Positions 27,728-37,704 of a stretch of 41,116 nt of DNA are shown in pieces. A program made the translations under genes and the position numbers. This stretch comes from Hyphomonadaceae bacterium. Its GTDB lineage: Bacteria > Pseudomonadota > Alphaproteobacteria > Caulobacterales > Aquidulcibacteraceae. Location: positions 1 through 41,116 of the forward strand of contig JAKFYF010000024.1 in assembly GCA_021731005.1 (NCBI GenBank), written 5' to 3'. The notes below the pieces were generated by a model. That model was given only the letters and a program-made list of their open reading frames with translations, searched no databases and was not told where the DNA came from. Position 1 is the stretch's first letter. Each line of letters opens with the position of its first letter.

Positions 27728-28812
27728 GCGGGCCCCGCCCCCGCGCCGGCATTCTCGACATCGCCCCTTACGTCGCCGGCCAGGCGAGTGGGCCGGGCGT
27801 TGCCAGCGTGTTCAAGCTTTCAGCCAACGAAAACGCGCTCGGCGCGAGCCCCGCTGCGCTGGCCGCCTACCGCGACGCCGCGGTGGAACTGCACCTCTAC
27901 CCTGACCCCAATGCAACCGAGTTGCGCAACGCGCTCGCGCGCAAGCACGGGCTCGATCCCGCCCGCATCCTGTTCGGAACCGGCTCGGACGAAATTTTCT
28001 CGATGGCGGCCATCGCTTATCTGGCGCCCGGGGACAACATGATCCAGCCCGCGCACGGCTTCGCCGCATGGGCGATCGCCGCGCGCGCCGTCGGCGGCGA
28101 GGTACGCAACGCGCCCGAGCGCGACGGCGTCGCGGATGCCGATGCGATGCTTGCGCGTGTCAATGCGCGCACCCGCATCGTGTTCCTCGCAAACCCTGCA
28201 AACCCCACCGGTACCTGGCTGCCCTTCTCGGAAGTCGAGCGCCTGCATGCTGGCCTGCCGGAGCATGTGCTGCTTGTGCTCGACGAAGCCTATGTCGAAT
28301 TCGCCCGCGCCGTGCTCGACGGCCGCCACGCCATCAAGCTGGCGGAGCGCGCGAGCAATGTGCTGGTCACGCGGACGTTTTCCAAATTGTACGGCCTGGC
28401 GGCGCTACGCGTCGGCTGGGCCTATGGCGCGCCCGCGATCATCGACGCCCTCAACCGCTTCCGGCTGCCATTCAACACGCCCCGCCCGGCGCAAGCGGCG
28501 GCGCGCGCGGCGCTGGGGGATTATGCGTTCGCCGAGGCTTCGGTGCGTAGCGCCGAAGAGGGCCGAGCGCGCCTGGCCGACACCCTCTCGGCTCACGGAT
28601 TCGCGCCGCTGCCTAGCGCGACCAATTTCGTGACCGCGCGCGTGCCCCATGGGTGCGCCGCCGCCGCGATCGAGGCGGCCCTCGCGCAACGGGGCGTGCT
28701 GGTGCGCGGGCTGACAAACTACGGGCTGCCCGAGTTTTTGCGCGTCAGCGTCGGCCCCGCCGCAGCCATGACTGCGCTTGCCAGCGTCCTGGAAGAGAGC
28801 GTCCGACCCTGA
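27724..28812 (+). CDS. hisC: Histidinol-phosphate aminotransferase (intact)
   Basis: FKLSANENALGASPAALAAY, GTGSDEIFSM, FLANPANPTGTW, LDEAYVEFA, TRTFSKLYGLAALRVGWAYG (PLP lysine present). GTG start. Confidence 0.94.
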   Translation: MSGPRPRAGILDIAPYVAGQASGPGVASVFKLSANENALGASPAALAAYRDAAVELHLYPDPNATELRNALARKHGLDPARILFGTGSDEIFSMAAIAYLAPGDNMIQPAHGFAAWAIAARAVGGEVRNAPERDGVADADAMLARVNARTRIVFLANPANPTGTWLPFSEVERLHAGLPEHVLLVLDEAYVEFARAVLDGRHAIKLAERASNVLVTRTFSKLYGLAALRVGWAYGAPAIIDALNRFRLPFNTPRPAQAAARAALGDYAFAEASVRSAEEGRARLADTLSAHGFAPLPSATNFVTARVPHGCAAAAIEAALAQRGVLVRGLTNYGLPEFLRVSVGPAAAMTALASVLEESVRP

Positions 28813-28933
28813 GGTGAGGACTTTATGCACGTTTATTGCTATTCTAACTTACTATTGGATTTTTTCTCCTTTATTGGTGTTCGTGGTTGCGATTCAGGCA
28901 AAATTCTTCTATTGAGAGTGACAGGAGACTGAA

Positions 28934-29092
28934 TTGTCCGCACCCGCGCACCGGCATCACAACCGCTCCACCGCCGCTTCGGCGGTGGCGATTCCGGCGT
29001 GTGAACGGCAATTCCTGCTCCTGCTTGGCGTCGCACTTGGCCTCGTAGCGCTTATCGGGCGCTTCGGAGCGGCGTGGCTGCAGGCAACCTGA
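28934..29092 (+). CDS. Putative 52-aa Leu/Val/Ile-rich leader peptide ORF upstream of ilvD
   Basis: TTG start 7 nt after AGGAG; ends ...ERQFLLLLGVALGLVALIGRFGAAWLQAT*; followed 23 nt later by a terminator-like hairpin before ilvD. Confidence 0.4.
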   Translation: MSAPAHRHHNRSTAASAVAIPACERQFLLLLGVALGLVALIGRFGAAWLQAT

Positions 29093-29114
29093 ACCCCCAA
29101 CAGGACCGCAAGCG

Positions 29115-29147
29115 CCCCGCTCCCGAGAGGAAGCGGGGTTCTTGTTG
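29115..29147 (+). terminator. Terminator-like hairpin upstream of ilvD (candidate attenuator)
   Basis: CCCCGCT (29115-29121) / AGCGGGG (29132-29138) followed by TTCTTGTTG; flanked by an outer GGACCGC/GCGGTCC dyad. Confidence 0.55.
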
Positions 29148-29169
29148 CGCGGTCCAAACCTGGAGCTGA

Positions 29170-30849
29170 ATGAGCGAGCCCTCCTCCCCAGCCAACCGGC
29201 GCAGCAGCGTCGTGACGCGCGGCGCCAACCGGGCGGCGGCGCGCTCCTATCTGCGCGCCGCCGGAATGGGCGACGGGGATTTCGAGCGGCCGATGATCGC
29301 GGTGGTCAACACCTGGTCCTCGGTGACCCCGTGCAACATGCACCTCGGCGACCTCGCCGAACATGTGCGCCGCGGCGTGCGCGAGGCGGGCGGCTTTCCC
29401 GTCGACTTCAACACCATCGTCGTCACCGACGGCATTTCGATGGGCACGCCAGGCATGAAGGCGTCGCTGATCTCGCGCGAGATCATTGCCGATTCCATCG
29501 AGCTGGCGGTGCAGGGCCATCAGCTCGACGGCGTCATCTGTATTGTCGGCTGCGACAAGACCATCCCCGCCGCGGCGATGGCGCTGGCGCGCATGGATCT
29601 GCCGGGGCTGGCGCTCTACGGCGGCACCATCATGGCGGGCGTTCATGCCGGCAAGGAAATCTCTATCCAGGAAGTGTTCGAAGCGATTGGCGCGCACGGC
29701 GCGGGCGCGCTCGATGATGCGGGCCTGAAGGCGGTTGAACGAGCCGCCTGCCCCGGCGCCGGCGCCTGCGGCGGCCAATTCACCGCCAACACCATGGCTA
29801 TGGCGCTGACAATGATGGGCCTCTCGCCGATGGGCGCCAATGACGTGCCGGCGGTGCATCGCGACAAACCGGGGGAAGCCGAACGCTGCGGGCGCTTGGC
29901 GGTGGAACTCACCAAACAACAGCGCACCGCGCGCCAATTCATCACCCGCGCCTCGCTGATGAACGCGGCGGTCGCGGTCTCCGCCAGCGGAGGCTCGACC
30001 AACGCCGTGCTGCACCTGCCCGCCATCGCCGCCGAGGCGGGCGTCGATTTCAGCATCGAGGATTGCCACGCCGCCTGCGCCGCGGCCCCGGTGATCTGCG
30101 ATCTGAAACCGGGCGGGCGCTTCTTGGCGCACCACTTGTTCAACGCCGGCGGCACGCGCCTGTTGGCCAAGCGCATGGCCGATTCCGGCAAGATTGTCGA
30201 TGCGCCGACGGTTTCTGGCAAGAAGCTGTTCGAGGAGGCCGCCGAGGCCGTCGAAGCTCCGGGTCAGGAGGTGATCACCGATTTCACTCGCCCGGTGATG
30301 GCGCGCGGATCCTATGCGGTGCTTTACGGCAATGTCGCGCCCGAGGGTTCGGTGATCAAGCTGGCCGGCCACGAGATCGAGAGCTTCGAGGGCCCCGCGC
30401 GCGTGTTCGACAGCGAGGATGCTGCTTTCGCGGCGGTGCAGAGCGGCGCCATCAACGAGGGCGACGTTATCGTCATCCGCTACGAGGGCCCCAAGGGCGG
30501 GCCTGGCATGCGCGAAATGCTGCAAGTCACCGCCGCGCTGAAAGGGCGCGGCGTCAAGGACGTGGCGCTGATCACCGACGGGCGCTTTTCCGGCGCTTCG
30601 TATGGCTTTGTGGTCGGCCACGTCGCGCCGGAAGCTTCGGTTGGAGGGCCGATCGCGCTGATCGCCGAAGGCGATGCGATCCGCATCGACGTCAAGGCCC
30701 GCGTCATCGAAGTGCGCGCCGACCTTTCCGGGCGCCGCTTCGCGCCGCCCAGCAAGCCCGCCCCGGTGGGCGCGTTCGCCAAATACGCCGCGCTTGTATC
30801 TTCCGCGTCCAAAGGCGCGGTCACCATCCCCAACCACGAGGCAAAGTAA
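29170..30849 (+). CDS. ilvD: Dihydroxy-acid dehydratase
   Basis: [87 protein letters not shown]. Confidence 0.96.
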   Translation: MSEPSSPANRRSSVVTRGANRAAARSYLRAAGMGDGDFERPMIAVVNTWSSVTPCNMHLGDLAEHVRRGVREAGGFPVDFNTIVVTDGISMGTPGMKASLISREIIADSIELAVQGHQLDGVICIVGCDKTIPAAAMALARMDLPGLALYGGTIMAGVHAGKEISIQEVFEAIGAHGAGALDDAGLKAVERAACPGAGACGGQFTANTMAMALTMMGLSPMGANDVPAVHRDKPGEAERCGRLAVELTKQQRTARQFITRASLMNAAVAVSASGGSTNAVLHLPAIAAEAGVDFSIEDCHAACAAAPVICDLKPGGRFLAHHLFNAGGTRLLAKRMADSGKIVDAPTVSGKKLFEEAAEAVEAPGQEVITDFTRPVMARGSYAVLYGNVAPEGSVIKLAGHEIESFEGPARVFDSEDAAFAAVQSGAINEGDVIVIRYEGPKGGPGMREMLQVTAALKGRGVKDVALITDGRFSGASYGFVVGHVAPEASVGGPIALIAEGDAIRIDVKARVIEVRADLSGRRFAPPSKPAPVGAFAKYAALVSSASKGAVTIPNHEAK

Positions 30850-30850
30850 T

Positions 30851-31867
30851 ATGCCGGCACAAGTCTACACCACCGACGATGTCTCCACCGAAGCGCTGCG
30901 CGGCAAGCGCATCGCCATTATCGGCTATGGCAGCCAGGGCAGAGCGCACGCGCAGAATTTGCGCGATGACGGCTTCGATGTGGTCGCCGGCGTGCGCAAG
31001 GAGGGGCGCGGCTGGAAGCACGCCAGCGAGGACAAGATCGCCGTCGCCGAACCCGCCGCCGCGGTGAAGGGCGCAGATCTGATCGCCATCCTGGCGCCGG
31101 ACATGACCCATGACGGCATCTGGAAGGACATCGTCGAACCCAACGCCCAGAAGGGCGCGACGCTCTTGTTCGCGCACGGATTCTCCATTCATTACGGCCG
31201 GGTGCAGCCGCGCGCCGACATGGATGTTGTACTCGTGGCGCCCAAGGGGCCGGGCGATCTGGTGCGGCGCGAATATGCGCGCGGGCGCGGCGTGCCGGCC
31301 CTGTTCGCGGTGCAGCAGAACGCCACCGGCAAAGCGCGCGAGCGCGCGATGGCTTATGCGAAGGGCATAGGCGGCGCCTCGGGCGGGCTGATCGAAACCA
31401 CGTTCGCCGAGGAAACCGAAACCGACCTGTTCGGCGAACAGGCCGTGCTTTGCGGCGGGGCCAAGGAATTGGTGATGGCCGGCTACGAAACGCTGATCAA
31501 TGCCGGCTACCAGCCGGAAGTCGCCTATTTCGAATGCATGCACGAACTGAAGCTGATCGTGGACCTGTTCTACGAGGGCGGCATCTCGAAGATGAACGAT
31601 TTCATCTCCGAGACCGCCAAATACGGCGCCGTCGTTTCCGGTCCGCGCGTGATCACCGAGGAAACCCGCGCGCGCATGCGCGATGTGCTGAAGGACATCC
31701 AGTCGGGCTCGTTCGCGCGCGAGTGGATTCTGGAGAACCAGGCCGGCAAGCCGCGCTACAATGCGCTGCTCAATGCCGACCGCCAGCACGGCATCGAAAA
31801 AACCGGCGCCGAACTGCGCGCGCGCATGGCCTGGCTGAAGCCGGGCGGCAATAGCAAGCCGGATTAG
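30851..31867 (+). CDS. ilvC: Ketol-acid reductoisomerase (class I)
   Basis: [84 protein letters not shown]. Confidence 0.96.
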   Translation: MPAQVYTTDDVSTEALRGKRIAIIGYGSQGRAHAQNLRDDGFDVVAGVRKEGRGWKHASEDKIAVAEPAAAVKGADLIAILAPDMTHDGIWKDIVEPNAQKGATLLFAHGFSIHYGRVQPRADMDVVLVAPKGPGDLVRREYARGRGVPALFAVQQNATGKARERAMAYAKGIGGASGGLIETTFAEETETDLFGEQAVLCGGAKELVMAGYETLINAGYQPEVAYFECMHELKLIVDLFYEGGISKMNDFISETAKYGAVVSGPRVITEETRARMRDVLKDIQSGSFAREWILENQAGKPRYNALLNADRQHGIEKTGAELRARMAWLKPGGNSKPD

Positions 31868-31914
31868 GGGCGGGATCTTCTATGTGTGCAACAAACAATG
31901 CTCCCTTCTGGCTC

Positions 31915-32016
31915 CGTCATTCCGGGATCGCGAAGCGATACCCGGAACCCAGGGGCCAACGCGGTGTTCTACGATCCCCTGGGTTCCGGATCGCGCTCCG
32001 CGCGTCCGGAATGACG
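31915..32016. repeat. About 102-bp imperfect dyad repeat (CGTCATTCCGG ... CCGGAATGACG), copy 1, between ilvC and ilvB
   Basis: cgtcattccggg..cccggaacccaggggcc....ggatcccctgggttccgg..ccggaatgacg; opposite orientation to copies 2 and 3. Confidence 0.9.
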
Positions 32017-32057
32017 TGTTTAGAATCAGCACCACTTCAGGAAGAGCGGACAGTAAG

Positions 32058-33863
32058 ATGAGCGTCGCTCCCGCTCCCGCCGAAGCTCCGAGCCTTGCGT
32101 CCCCAGCGCAGCGCACCGGCGCGGAGCTGCTGCTCGACGCGTTGGAGGAACAGGGCGTCGAAGTGATTTTCGGCTATCCGGGCGGCGCCGTGTTGCCGAT
32201 CTACGACGCCTTGTTCTCGCGCGACAGCATCCGCCACATCCTGGTGCGCCACGAGCAAGGCGCCGCGCACGCCGCCGAAGGCTATGCGCGCTCCACCGGC
32301 AAGGTCGGCGTGCTGTTGGTGACGTCGGGGCCAGGCGCAACCAATGCGGTGACTGGGCTCACCGACGCATTGCTCGATTCGGTGCCGATTGTGTGCATCA
32401 CCGGGCAAGTGCCGCGCAAACTGATCGGCACCGACGCCTTCCAGGAATGCGACACGGTCGGCATCACCCGCTCGTGCACCAAGCATAATTACCTGGTGAC
32501 CGCCGCCGAGCGTATTCCCGGCATCGTGCACGAGGCCTTCCACATCGCGCGCAACGGCCGGCCGGGACCGATCGTGATCGACATCCCCAAGGACGTACAA
32601 TTCGAGCGCGCCGAGTACGTGCCGCGCGCACAAGCGAAAGTGCGCGATTGCGTGCCGGCGACGCGCATTTCGATCACGCAAATCGAACAGGCGGTCGAGC
32701 TGATGCGCCAGGCGCGCAAGCCGGTGCTGTACACGGGCGGCGGCATCGTCAATTCCGGGCCGCAAGCGAGCGCCGCGTTACGCACCTTGGCGCGCGAGAC
32801 AGGTTTTCCGGTGACTTCGACCTTAATGGGCCTGGGCGCCTTTCCCGCCTCCGATCCGCAATGGCTCGGCATGCTGGGCATGCATGGCAGCTTCGAAGCC
32901 AACAACGCCATGCACGATTGCGATCTGATGGTGTGCATCGGCGCGCGCTTTGACGATCGCGTCACCGGCCGGCTCGATGCGTTCTCGCCGAACTCGCGCA
33001 AGATACACATCGATATCGACCCCTCCTCAATCAACAAGAACGTGCCGGTGGATCTTGCCATCGTGGCCGACGCGGGCGCCGCGCTGGAGGCGCTCGTCGC
33101 GCAATGGCGCGCGCGTGCGCAAGCCGCGCCCTGCGACCGGGCGCGCATCGAGCTCTGGCGCAGACAGATCGAAACCTGGCGCGCGCGCAAGTCGTTCAGC
33201 TACGCGCCGTGCGACAGACGCATTAAGCCGCAATACGCAGTGGAGCGCCTCTACGCGCTCACCCGCGGCAAGGATGTCTACATCACCACTGAAGTCGGCC
33301 AACACCAGATGTGGGCCGCGCAGCACTTCCATTTCGAGGAACCCAATCGCTGGATGACGTCCGGCGGGCTCGGCACCATGGGCTACGGCTTGCCGGCGGC
33401 GATCGGCGTGCAGACTGCGTTTCCCGATGCGCTGGTGATCGACATCGCCGGCGACGCCTCGGTGCAGATGACGATGCAGGAAATGTCGACCGCCGTGCAG
33501 CACGATCTGCCGATCAAGGTGTTCATCCTCAACAACGCCTATCTCGGCATGGTGCGGCAATGGCAGGAGCTGCTGCATGGCGGGCGCTATTCACACTCAT
33601 ATTCCGCAAGCCTGCCCGATTTTGTGAAACTCGCCGAGGCGTACGGCTGCGTCGGCTTGCGCGCGGAAAAACCAGAAGAGCTCGACGCCAAGATCGAGGA
33701 GATGCTCGCCGTCAACCGGCCGGTGATTTTCGATTGCGTGGTGACGCAGGAAGAGAACGTGTTCCCGATGATCCCCTCCGGCGCCGCGCACAACGAAATG
33801 CTGTTCGGCGACGCCGAAGCGCGCCGCCATGAAGTGAGCGCCAAGGGAAAGGTGCTGGTCTGA
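32058..33863 (+). CDS. ilvB: Acetolactate synthase, large (catalytic) subunit
   Basis: VIFGYPGGAVLPIYDALF, HEQGAAHAAEGYARSTGKVGVLLVTSGPGATNAVTGL, GDASVQMTMQEMSTAVQHDLPIKVFILNNAYLGMVRQWQELL. Start at 32058 rather than the ORF start 31884, which reads through a repeat. Confidence 0.95.
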   Translation: MSVAPAPAEAPSLASPAQRTGAELLLDALEEQGVEVIFGYPGGAVLPIYDALFSRDSIRHILVRHEQGAAHAAEGYARSTGKVGVLLVTSGPGATNAVTGLTDALLDSVPIVCITGQVPRKLIGTDAFQECDTVGITRSCTKHNYLVTAAERIPGIVHEAFHIARNGRPGPIVIDIPKDVQFERAEYVPRAQAKVRDCVPATRISITQIEQAVELMRQARKPVLYTGGGIVNSGPQASAALRTLARETGFPVTSTLMGLGAFPASDPQWLGMLGMHGSFEANNAMHDCDLMVCIGARFDDRVTGRLDAFSPNSRKIHIDIDPSSINKNVPVDLAIVADAGAALEALVAQWRARAQAAPCDRARIELWRRQIETWRARKSFSYAPCDRRIKPQYAVERLYALTRGKDVYITTEVGQHQMWAAQHFHFEEPNRWMTSGGLGTMGYGLPAAIGVQTAFPDALVIDIAGDASVQMTMQEMSTAVQHDLPIKVFILNNAYLGMVRQWQELLHGGRYSHSYSASLPDFVKLAEAYGCVGLRAEKPEELDAKIEEMLAVNRPVIFDCVVTQEENVFPMIPSGAAHNEMLFGDAEARRHEVSAKGKVLV

Positions 33864-34405
33864 TGGCCGACGACGCTCCCTTGGCGCCCGTAATCGCCGA
33901 CGAAGGGCCCGCACGCGAGGCTATTGTCGCGGCCATCGTCGACAACGAGCCCGGAGTGCTGGCGCGCATCGTCGGCCTGGTTTCCGCGCGCGGCTACAAT
34001 ATCGAGAGCCTCACGGTGGCGGAAACCGATGTCGAGCGCCACACTTCGCGCATCACTCTGGTGACACGGGGCACCGAGGCCAAGATCGAACAGATCAAGG
34101 CCCAGCTCGCGCGCCTAGTCCCAGTGCGCCGCGTCATCGATGTTTCGCTGGAACAAGACGCGCTTGAGCGCGAATTGGCGCTGATCAAGGTGGTCAATTC
34201 CGGCGAGCAGCGCGTGGAATCCATGCGGCTGGCGGAAATTTTCCGCGCCCGCGCGCTCGACACCACCCACACTTCGTTCGTGTTCGAGATCACCGGCGCG
34301 CGCGCAAAGATCAACGCGTTCATCGAGCTGATGCGGCCTTTGGGGTTGAAGGAAGTATCGCGCACCGGCGTGCTCTCGATCCGGCGCGGAACGGGAACCG
34401 ATTAA
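33863..34405 (+). CDS. ilvN: Acetolactate synthase, small (ACT regulatory) subunit
   Basis: VDNEPGVLARIVGLVSARGYNIESLTVAETDVERHTSRITLV; VIDVSLEQDALERELALIKV. Confidence 0.94.
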   Translation: MADDAPLAPVIADEGPAREAIVAAIVDNEPGVLARIVGLVSARGYNIESLTVAETDVERHTSRITLVTRGTEAKIEQIKAQLARLVPVRRVIDVSLEQDALERELALIKVVNSGEQRVESMRLAEIFRARALDTTHTSFVFEITGARAKINAFIELMRPLGLKEVSRTGVLSIRRGTGTD

Positions 34406-34422
34406 TGCCGAGTCACCCGCCC

Positions 34423-34726
34423 CACCCATTCCGGGATTGCGCGAAGCGCAAGTCCGGGACTCATACCCACAAACGTCTGATCGCCAAACCCAAGAAGTGC
34501 CGACCCATGACACAGGTAAGTTTAGCTCCGTCATTCCGGACGCGCGGAGCGCGATCCGGAACCCAGGGGCAACAGACACGGCGCTCGCCCCTGAGTTCCG
34601 GGTTCCGCCTCCGGCGACCCCGGAATGACGGAGCTTGTGTTTTCAAAGGTGGGTCTATCTCCAGGGCTGTTGGTATGAGTTCCCGGGTCCCGGGCTCGCC
34701 GCTGCGCGGCGCCCCGGGAATGGGTG
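34423..34726. repeat. Inverted pair of CACCCATTCC..ACTCATACC elements flanking a nested CGTCATTCC repeat
   Basis: Left CACCCATTCCGGG..GTCCGGGACTCATACC (34423-34468); right GGTATGAGTTCCCGGGTCCCGGG..CCCGGGAATGGGTG (34672-34726). Confidence 0.75.
34524..34635. repeat. CGTCATTCCGG dyad repeat, copy 2, between ilvN and leuA (with 16-bp perfect terminal inverted repeat)
   Basis: AGCTCCGTCATTCCGG ... CCGGAATGACGGAGCT; internal ggaacccaggggcaac...cccctgagttcc. Confidence 0.9.
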
Positions 34727-34748
34727 ATAATATTGCTCGAGGACAGCC

Positions 34749-36302
34749 ATGAGCGCGCCGCGCACTGCGAGCAAGGTCGTCGTCTTCGACACCACCATGC
34801 GCGACGGCGAGCAATCCCCGGGCGCGGCGATGACGCTTGAGAACAAGGTCGAGCTTGGCCGCGCGCTCGACCAGATGGGTGTCGACGTCATCGAGGCCGG
34901 TTTCCCCAACGCTTCAAACGGCGATTTCGAGGCCGTGCGCGCAGTGGGCGCGGTGCTGGAAAACGCGGTGCTGTGCGGGCTTTCGCGCGCGCAACCCAAG
35001 GACATCGAGCGCTGCGCCGAGGCGATCAAGGCCGCCAAACGCGGGCGCATCCATACTTTTATTTCCACCTCGCCCATCCACATGAAGCACAAGCTCAATA
35101 TGGAGAGCCACCAGGTGCTCGATGCGGTGACGGCGAGTGTAACGCTGGCCCGCAAGTTCACAGCCGATGTCGAATGGAGCGCCGAGGACGCCACCCGCAC
35201 CGAGCGCGATTTCCTCAGGCGCTGCGTCGAAGCCGCGATCCGCGCCGGCGCCACAACCATCAACATCCCCGACACCGTCGGTTATTCTTATCCAGACGAA
35301 TATCGCGCCATTTTCGAGGACCTGATCGGCAACGTCCCGGGCGCCGACGGCGTGACTTTCTCTTCGCATTGCCACAACGATCTCGGGCTCGCGGTCGCCA
35401 ACTCGCTCGCCGCCGTGCAAGGCGGAGCGCGCCAGATCGAGTGCGCGCTCAATGGCCTCGGCGAGCGCGCCGGAAACGCAGCACTTGAGGAAATCGTCAT
35501 GGCGCTGAAGGTGCGCGGCGAGAGCCTGCCCTATCAGACCGATATCGACCCCTCGCACCTCATGCGCGTCAGCCAAATAGTCGCCCGCATCACTGGCTTT
35601 CCTGTGCAGTACAACAAGGCCATTGTCGGCAAGAACGCCTTCAGCCACGAAAGCGGCATCCATCAGGACGGCATGCTCAAGCATGCGCAGACCTACGAGA
35701 TCATGCGGCCAGAGGATGTCGGCCAGGGCGCCACCAGCCTGGTGATGGGCAAGCTCTCGGGCCGCCACGCCTTCAAGAACAAGCTCGAGGAACTGGGCTA
35801 TGCGCTCTCCGACAACGCGCTCGCCGATGCCTTTCACCGTTTCAAGGATTTGTGCGACCGCAAGCGCAACGTGTTCGACGAGGACATCATCGCGCTGGTG
35901 GACGATCAGATCGCCCACGCCGACCAGGCCATCCAGGTCATCCGCCTGCGCGTGGTGGCGGGCACCGAGGGGCCGCAATCGGCCGAGATCGACCTCACCG
36001 TCGATGGCGAGCCGGTATGGCGAACCGCGCGCGGCAACGGCCCGGTCGACGCCATTTTCAACGCCATTAAGGCCGCCGCTCCGCACGAGGCGCAGCTCGA
36101 ATTGTATCAAGTGCAGGCGGTGACCGAGGGCACCGACGCGCAAGCCAATGTCAGCGTGCGGCTCTCGGCCAATGGCCGCTCGGTCTCCGGCCGCGCCGCC
36201 GATGCCGACACGTTGGTCGCAAGCGCGCGCGCCTATGTGGCCGCGCTCAACCGGCTCAAGGCGGTGCAAGCCCGCGGGAGGGGCGCCGATGCCGCCGCCT
36301 GA
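34749..36302 (+). CDS. leuA: 2-isopropylmalate synthase
   Basis: [102 protein letters not shown]. Confidence 0.96.
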   Translation: MSAPRTASKVVVFDTTMRDGEQSPGAAMTLENKVELGRALDQMGVDVIEAGFPNASNGDFEAVRAVGAVLENAVLCGLSRAQPKDIERCAEAIKAAKRGRIHTFISTSPIHMKHKLNMESHQVLDAVTASVTLARKFTADVEWSAEDATRTERDFLRRCVEAAIRAGATTINIPDTVGYSYPDEYRAIFEDLIGNVPGADGVTFSSHCHNDLGLAVANSLAAVQGGARQIECALNGLGERAGNAALEEIVMALKVRGESLPYQTDIDPSHLMRVSQIVARITGFPVQYNKAIVGKNAFSHESGIHQDGMLKHAQTYEIMRPEDVGQGATSLVMGKLSGRHAFKNKLEELGYALSDNALADAFHRFKDLCDRKRNVFDEDIIALVDDQIAHADQAIQVIRLRVVAGTEGPQSAEIDLTVDGEPVWRTARGNGPVDAIFNAIKAAAPHEAQLELYQVQAVTEGTDAQANVSVRLSANGRSVSGRAADADTLVASARAYVAALNRLKAVQARGRGADAAA

Positions 36303-37704
36303 GCGCACCCTGTTCGATAAAGTGTGGGACGCCCACGTCGTGACGCCGGAAACGGCGGAGACGCCGGCCGTGCTTTATGTCGATCTGCACCTTGTGCACG
36401 AAGTGACCAGCCCGCAGGCGTTCAGCGAACTCGATGCGCGCGGCCTCAAGGTGCGCCGGCCCGGACGCACCTACGCCACGCTCGATCATTCCACGCCGAC
36501 GCTGCCGCCGGACGCAAACGGCAAGCGCCCCTACGTCACAACCCAAGCGGAAGCACAAGTGACGATGCTGGAGCGCAATTGCGCCAAGCACGGCATCGCG
36601 CTCGCCGGCTGGGACAGCGCCGACCGCGGCATCGTTCATGTCATGGCGCCGGAACTGGGCTTGACCCACCCGGGCGCGGTGGTGGTCTGCGGCGACAGCC
36701 ACACCGCCACCCACGGCGCGTTCGGCGCGCTCGCCTTCGGCATCGGCACCTCGGAGGTAGCTCACGTACTGGCGAGCCAATGCCTGTTGCAGCGCAAACC
36801 GAAGGCGATGCGGGTCACCATCGAGGGCCGCTTGCGCGAAGGGGTCGCGGCCAAGGACATGGCGCTCGCGGTAATCGCAACGCTTGGGTTTGGCGGAGGA
36901 ACCGGGTGCGTGATCGAGTATGCGGGCGAAGCGGTGCGCGCGCTTTCCATGGAAGAGCGCATGACGCTGTGCAACATGACTATCGAAGCCGGCGCGCGCG
37001 CGGGCATGGTGGCGCCGGACGCGACGACGATTGAATATCTGCGCGGCCGCCGCCACGCGCCCAAGCACTTCGCCGCCGCCGCCGAACATTGGCTCGCGCT
37101 CGCCAGCGACAAAGGCGCGCGCTTCGACAAGGAAATCTCGCTGGACGCTACCGCCATCGCGCCGATGGCGACTTGGGGCACCACGCCGGACGCTTCAGCG
37201 CCCGTGGGTGCGCCGATCCCCGCGCCGCGCAACGAGAGTGAAGCCAGGGCGCTTGCCTATATGGGATTCAAGGCGGGCGAGCCGGCCAACGCCCAGCCCG
37301 TCGATGTCGTGTTCATCGGCTCTTGCACCAATGGGCGCATTTCCGATCTGCGCGCCGCCGCCAACGTGTTGCGCGGGCGGCGCGTGAAAGCGGGCCTGCG
37401 CATGCTGGTGGCGCCTGGTTCGGAGGCCGTGCGCCGCGAGGCCGAGGCCGAAGGCTTGCACCGCGTGTTCCTCGACGCCGGCGCTGAATGGCGCTTGCCG
37501 GGCTGCTCGATGTGCATCGCCATGAACGGCGACACGGTCGCGCCGGGCGCGCTCGCGATCTCGACCTCGAACCGCAATTTCGAGGGCCGCCAAGGCAAGG
37601 GCGCGCGCACCATCCTGGCCAGCCCCGCGACCGCCGCCGCGTCGGCCATAACCGGCGTGCTCACCGACCCGCGCGCCCTACTCGCGGAGACGCCCCATGC
37701 GTGA
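36289..37704 (+). CDS. leuC: 3-isopropylmalate dehydratase, large subunit
   Basis: [73 protein letters not shown]. Start 36289 overlaps leuA. Confidence 0.96.
   Translation: MPPPERTLFDKVWDAHVVTPETAETPAVLYVDLHLVHEVTSPQAFSELDARGLKVRRPGRTYATLDHSTPTLPPDANGKRPYVTTQAEAQVTMLERNCAKHGIALAGWDSADRGIVHVMAPELGLTHPGAVVVCGDSHTATHGAFGALAFGIGTSEVAHVLASQCLLQRKPKAMRVTIEGRLREGVAAKDMALAVIATLGFGGGTGCVIEYAGEAVRALSMEERMTLCNMTIEAGARAGMVAPDATTIEYLRGRRHAPKHFAAAAEHWLALASDKGARFDKEISLDATAIAPMATWGTTPDASAPVGAPIPAPRNESEARALAYMGFKAGEPANAQPVDVVFIGSCTNGRISDLRAAANVLRGRRVKAGLRMLVAPGSEAVRREAEAEGLHRVFLDAGAEWRLPGCSMCIAMNGDTVAPGALAISTSNRNFEGRQGKGARTILASPATAAASAITGVLTDPRALLAETPHA

Noticed and set aside
28957-30837. 626-aa ORF on the minus strand opposite ilvD
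   Set aside because: Shadow ORF in very GC-rich coding DNA; its sequence is low-complexity His/Arg/Gly/Ala-rich with no recognisable domain, and ilvD on the plus strand is unambiguous.
31884-32057. N-terminal extension of ilvB to the ORF start at 31884
   Set aside because: The extension translates the CGTCATTCC repeat; IlvB homology begins shortly after 32058, where a suitable ATG exists.
34914-36308. 464-aa minus-strand ORF opposite leuA
   Set aside because: Antisense shadow of a clear leuA; no recognisable motifs.
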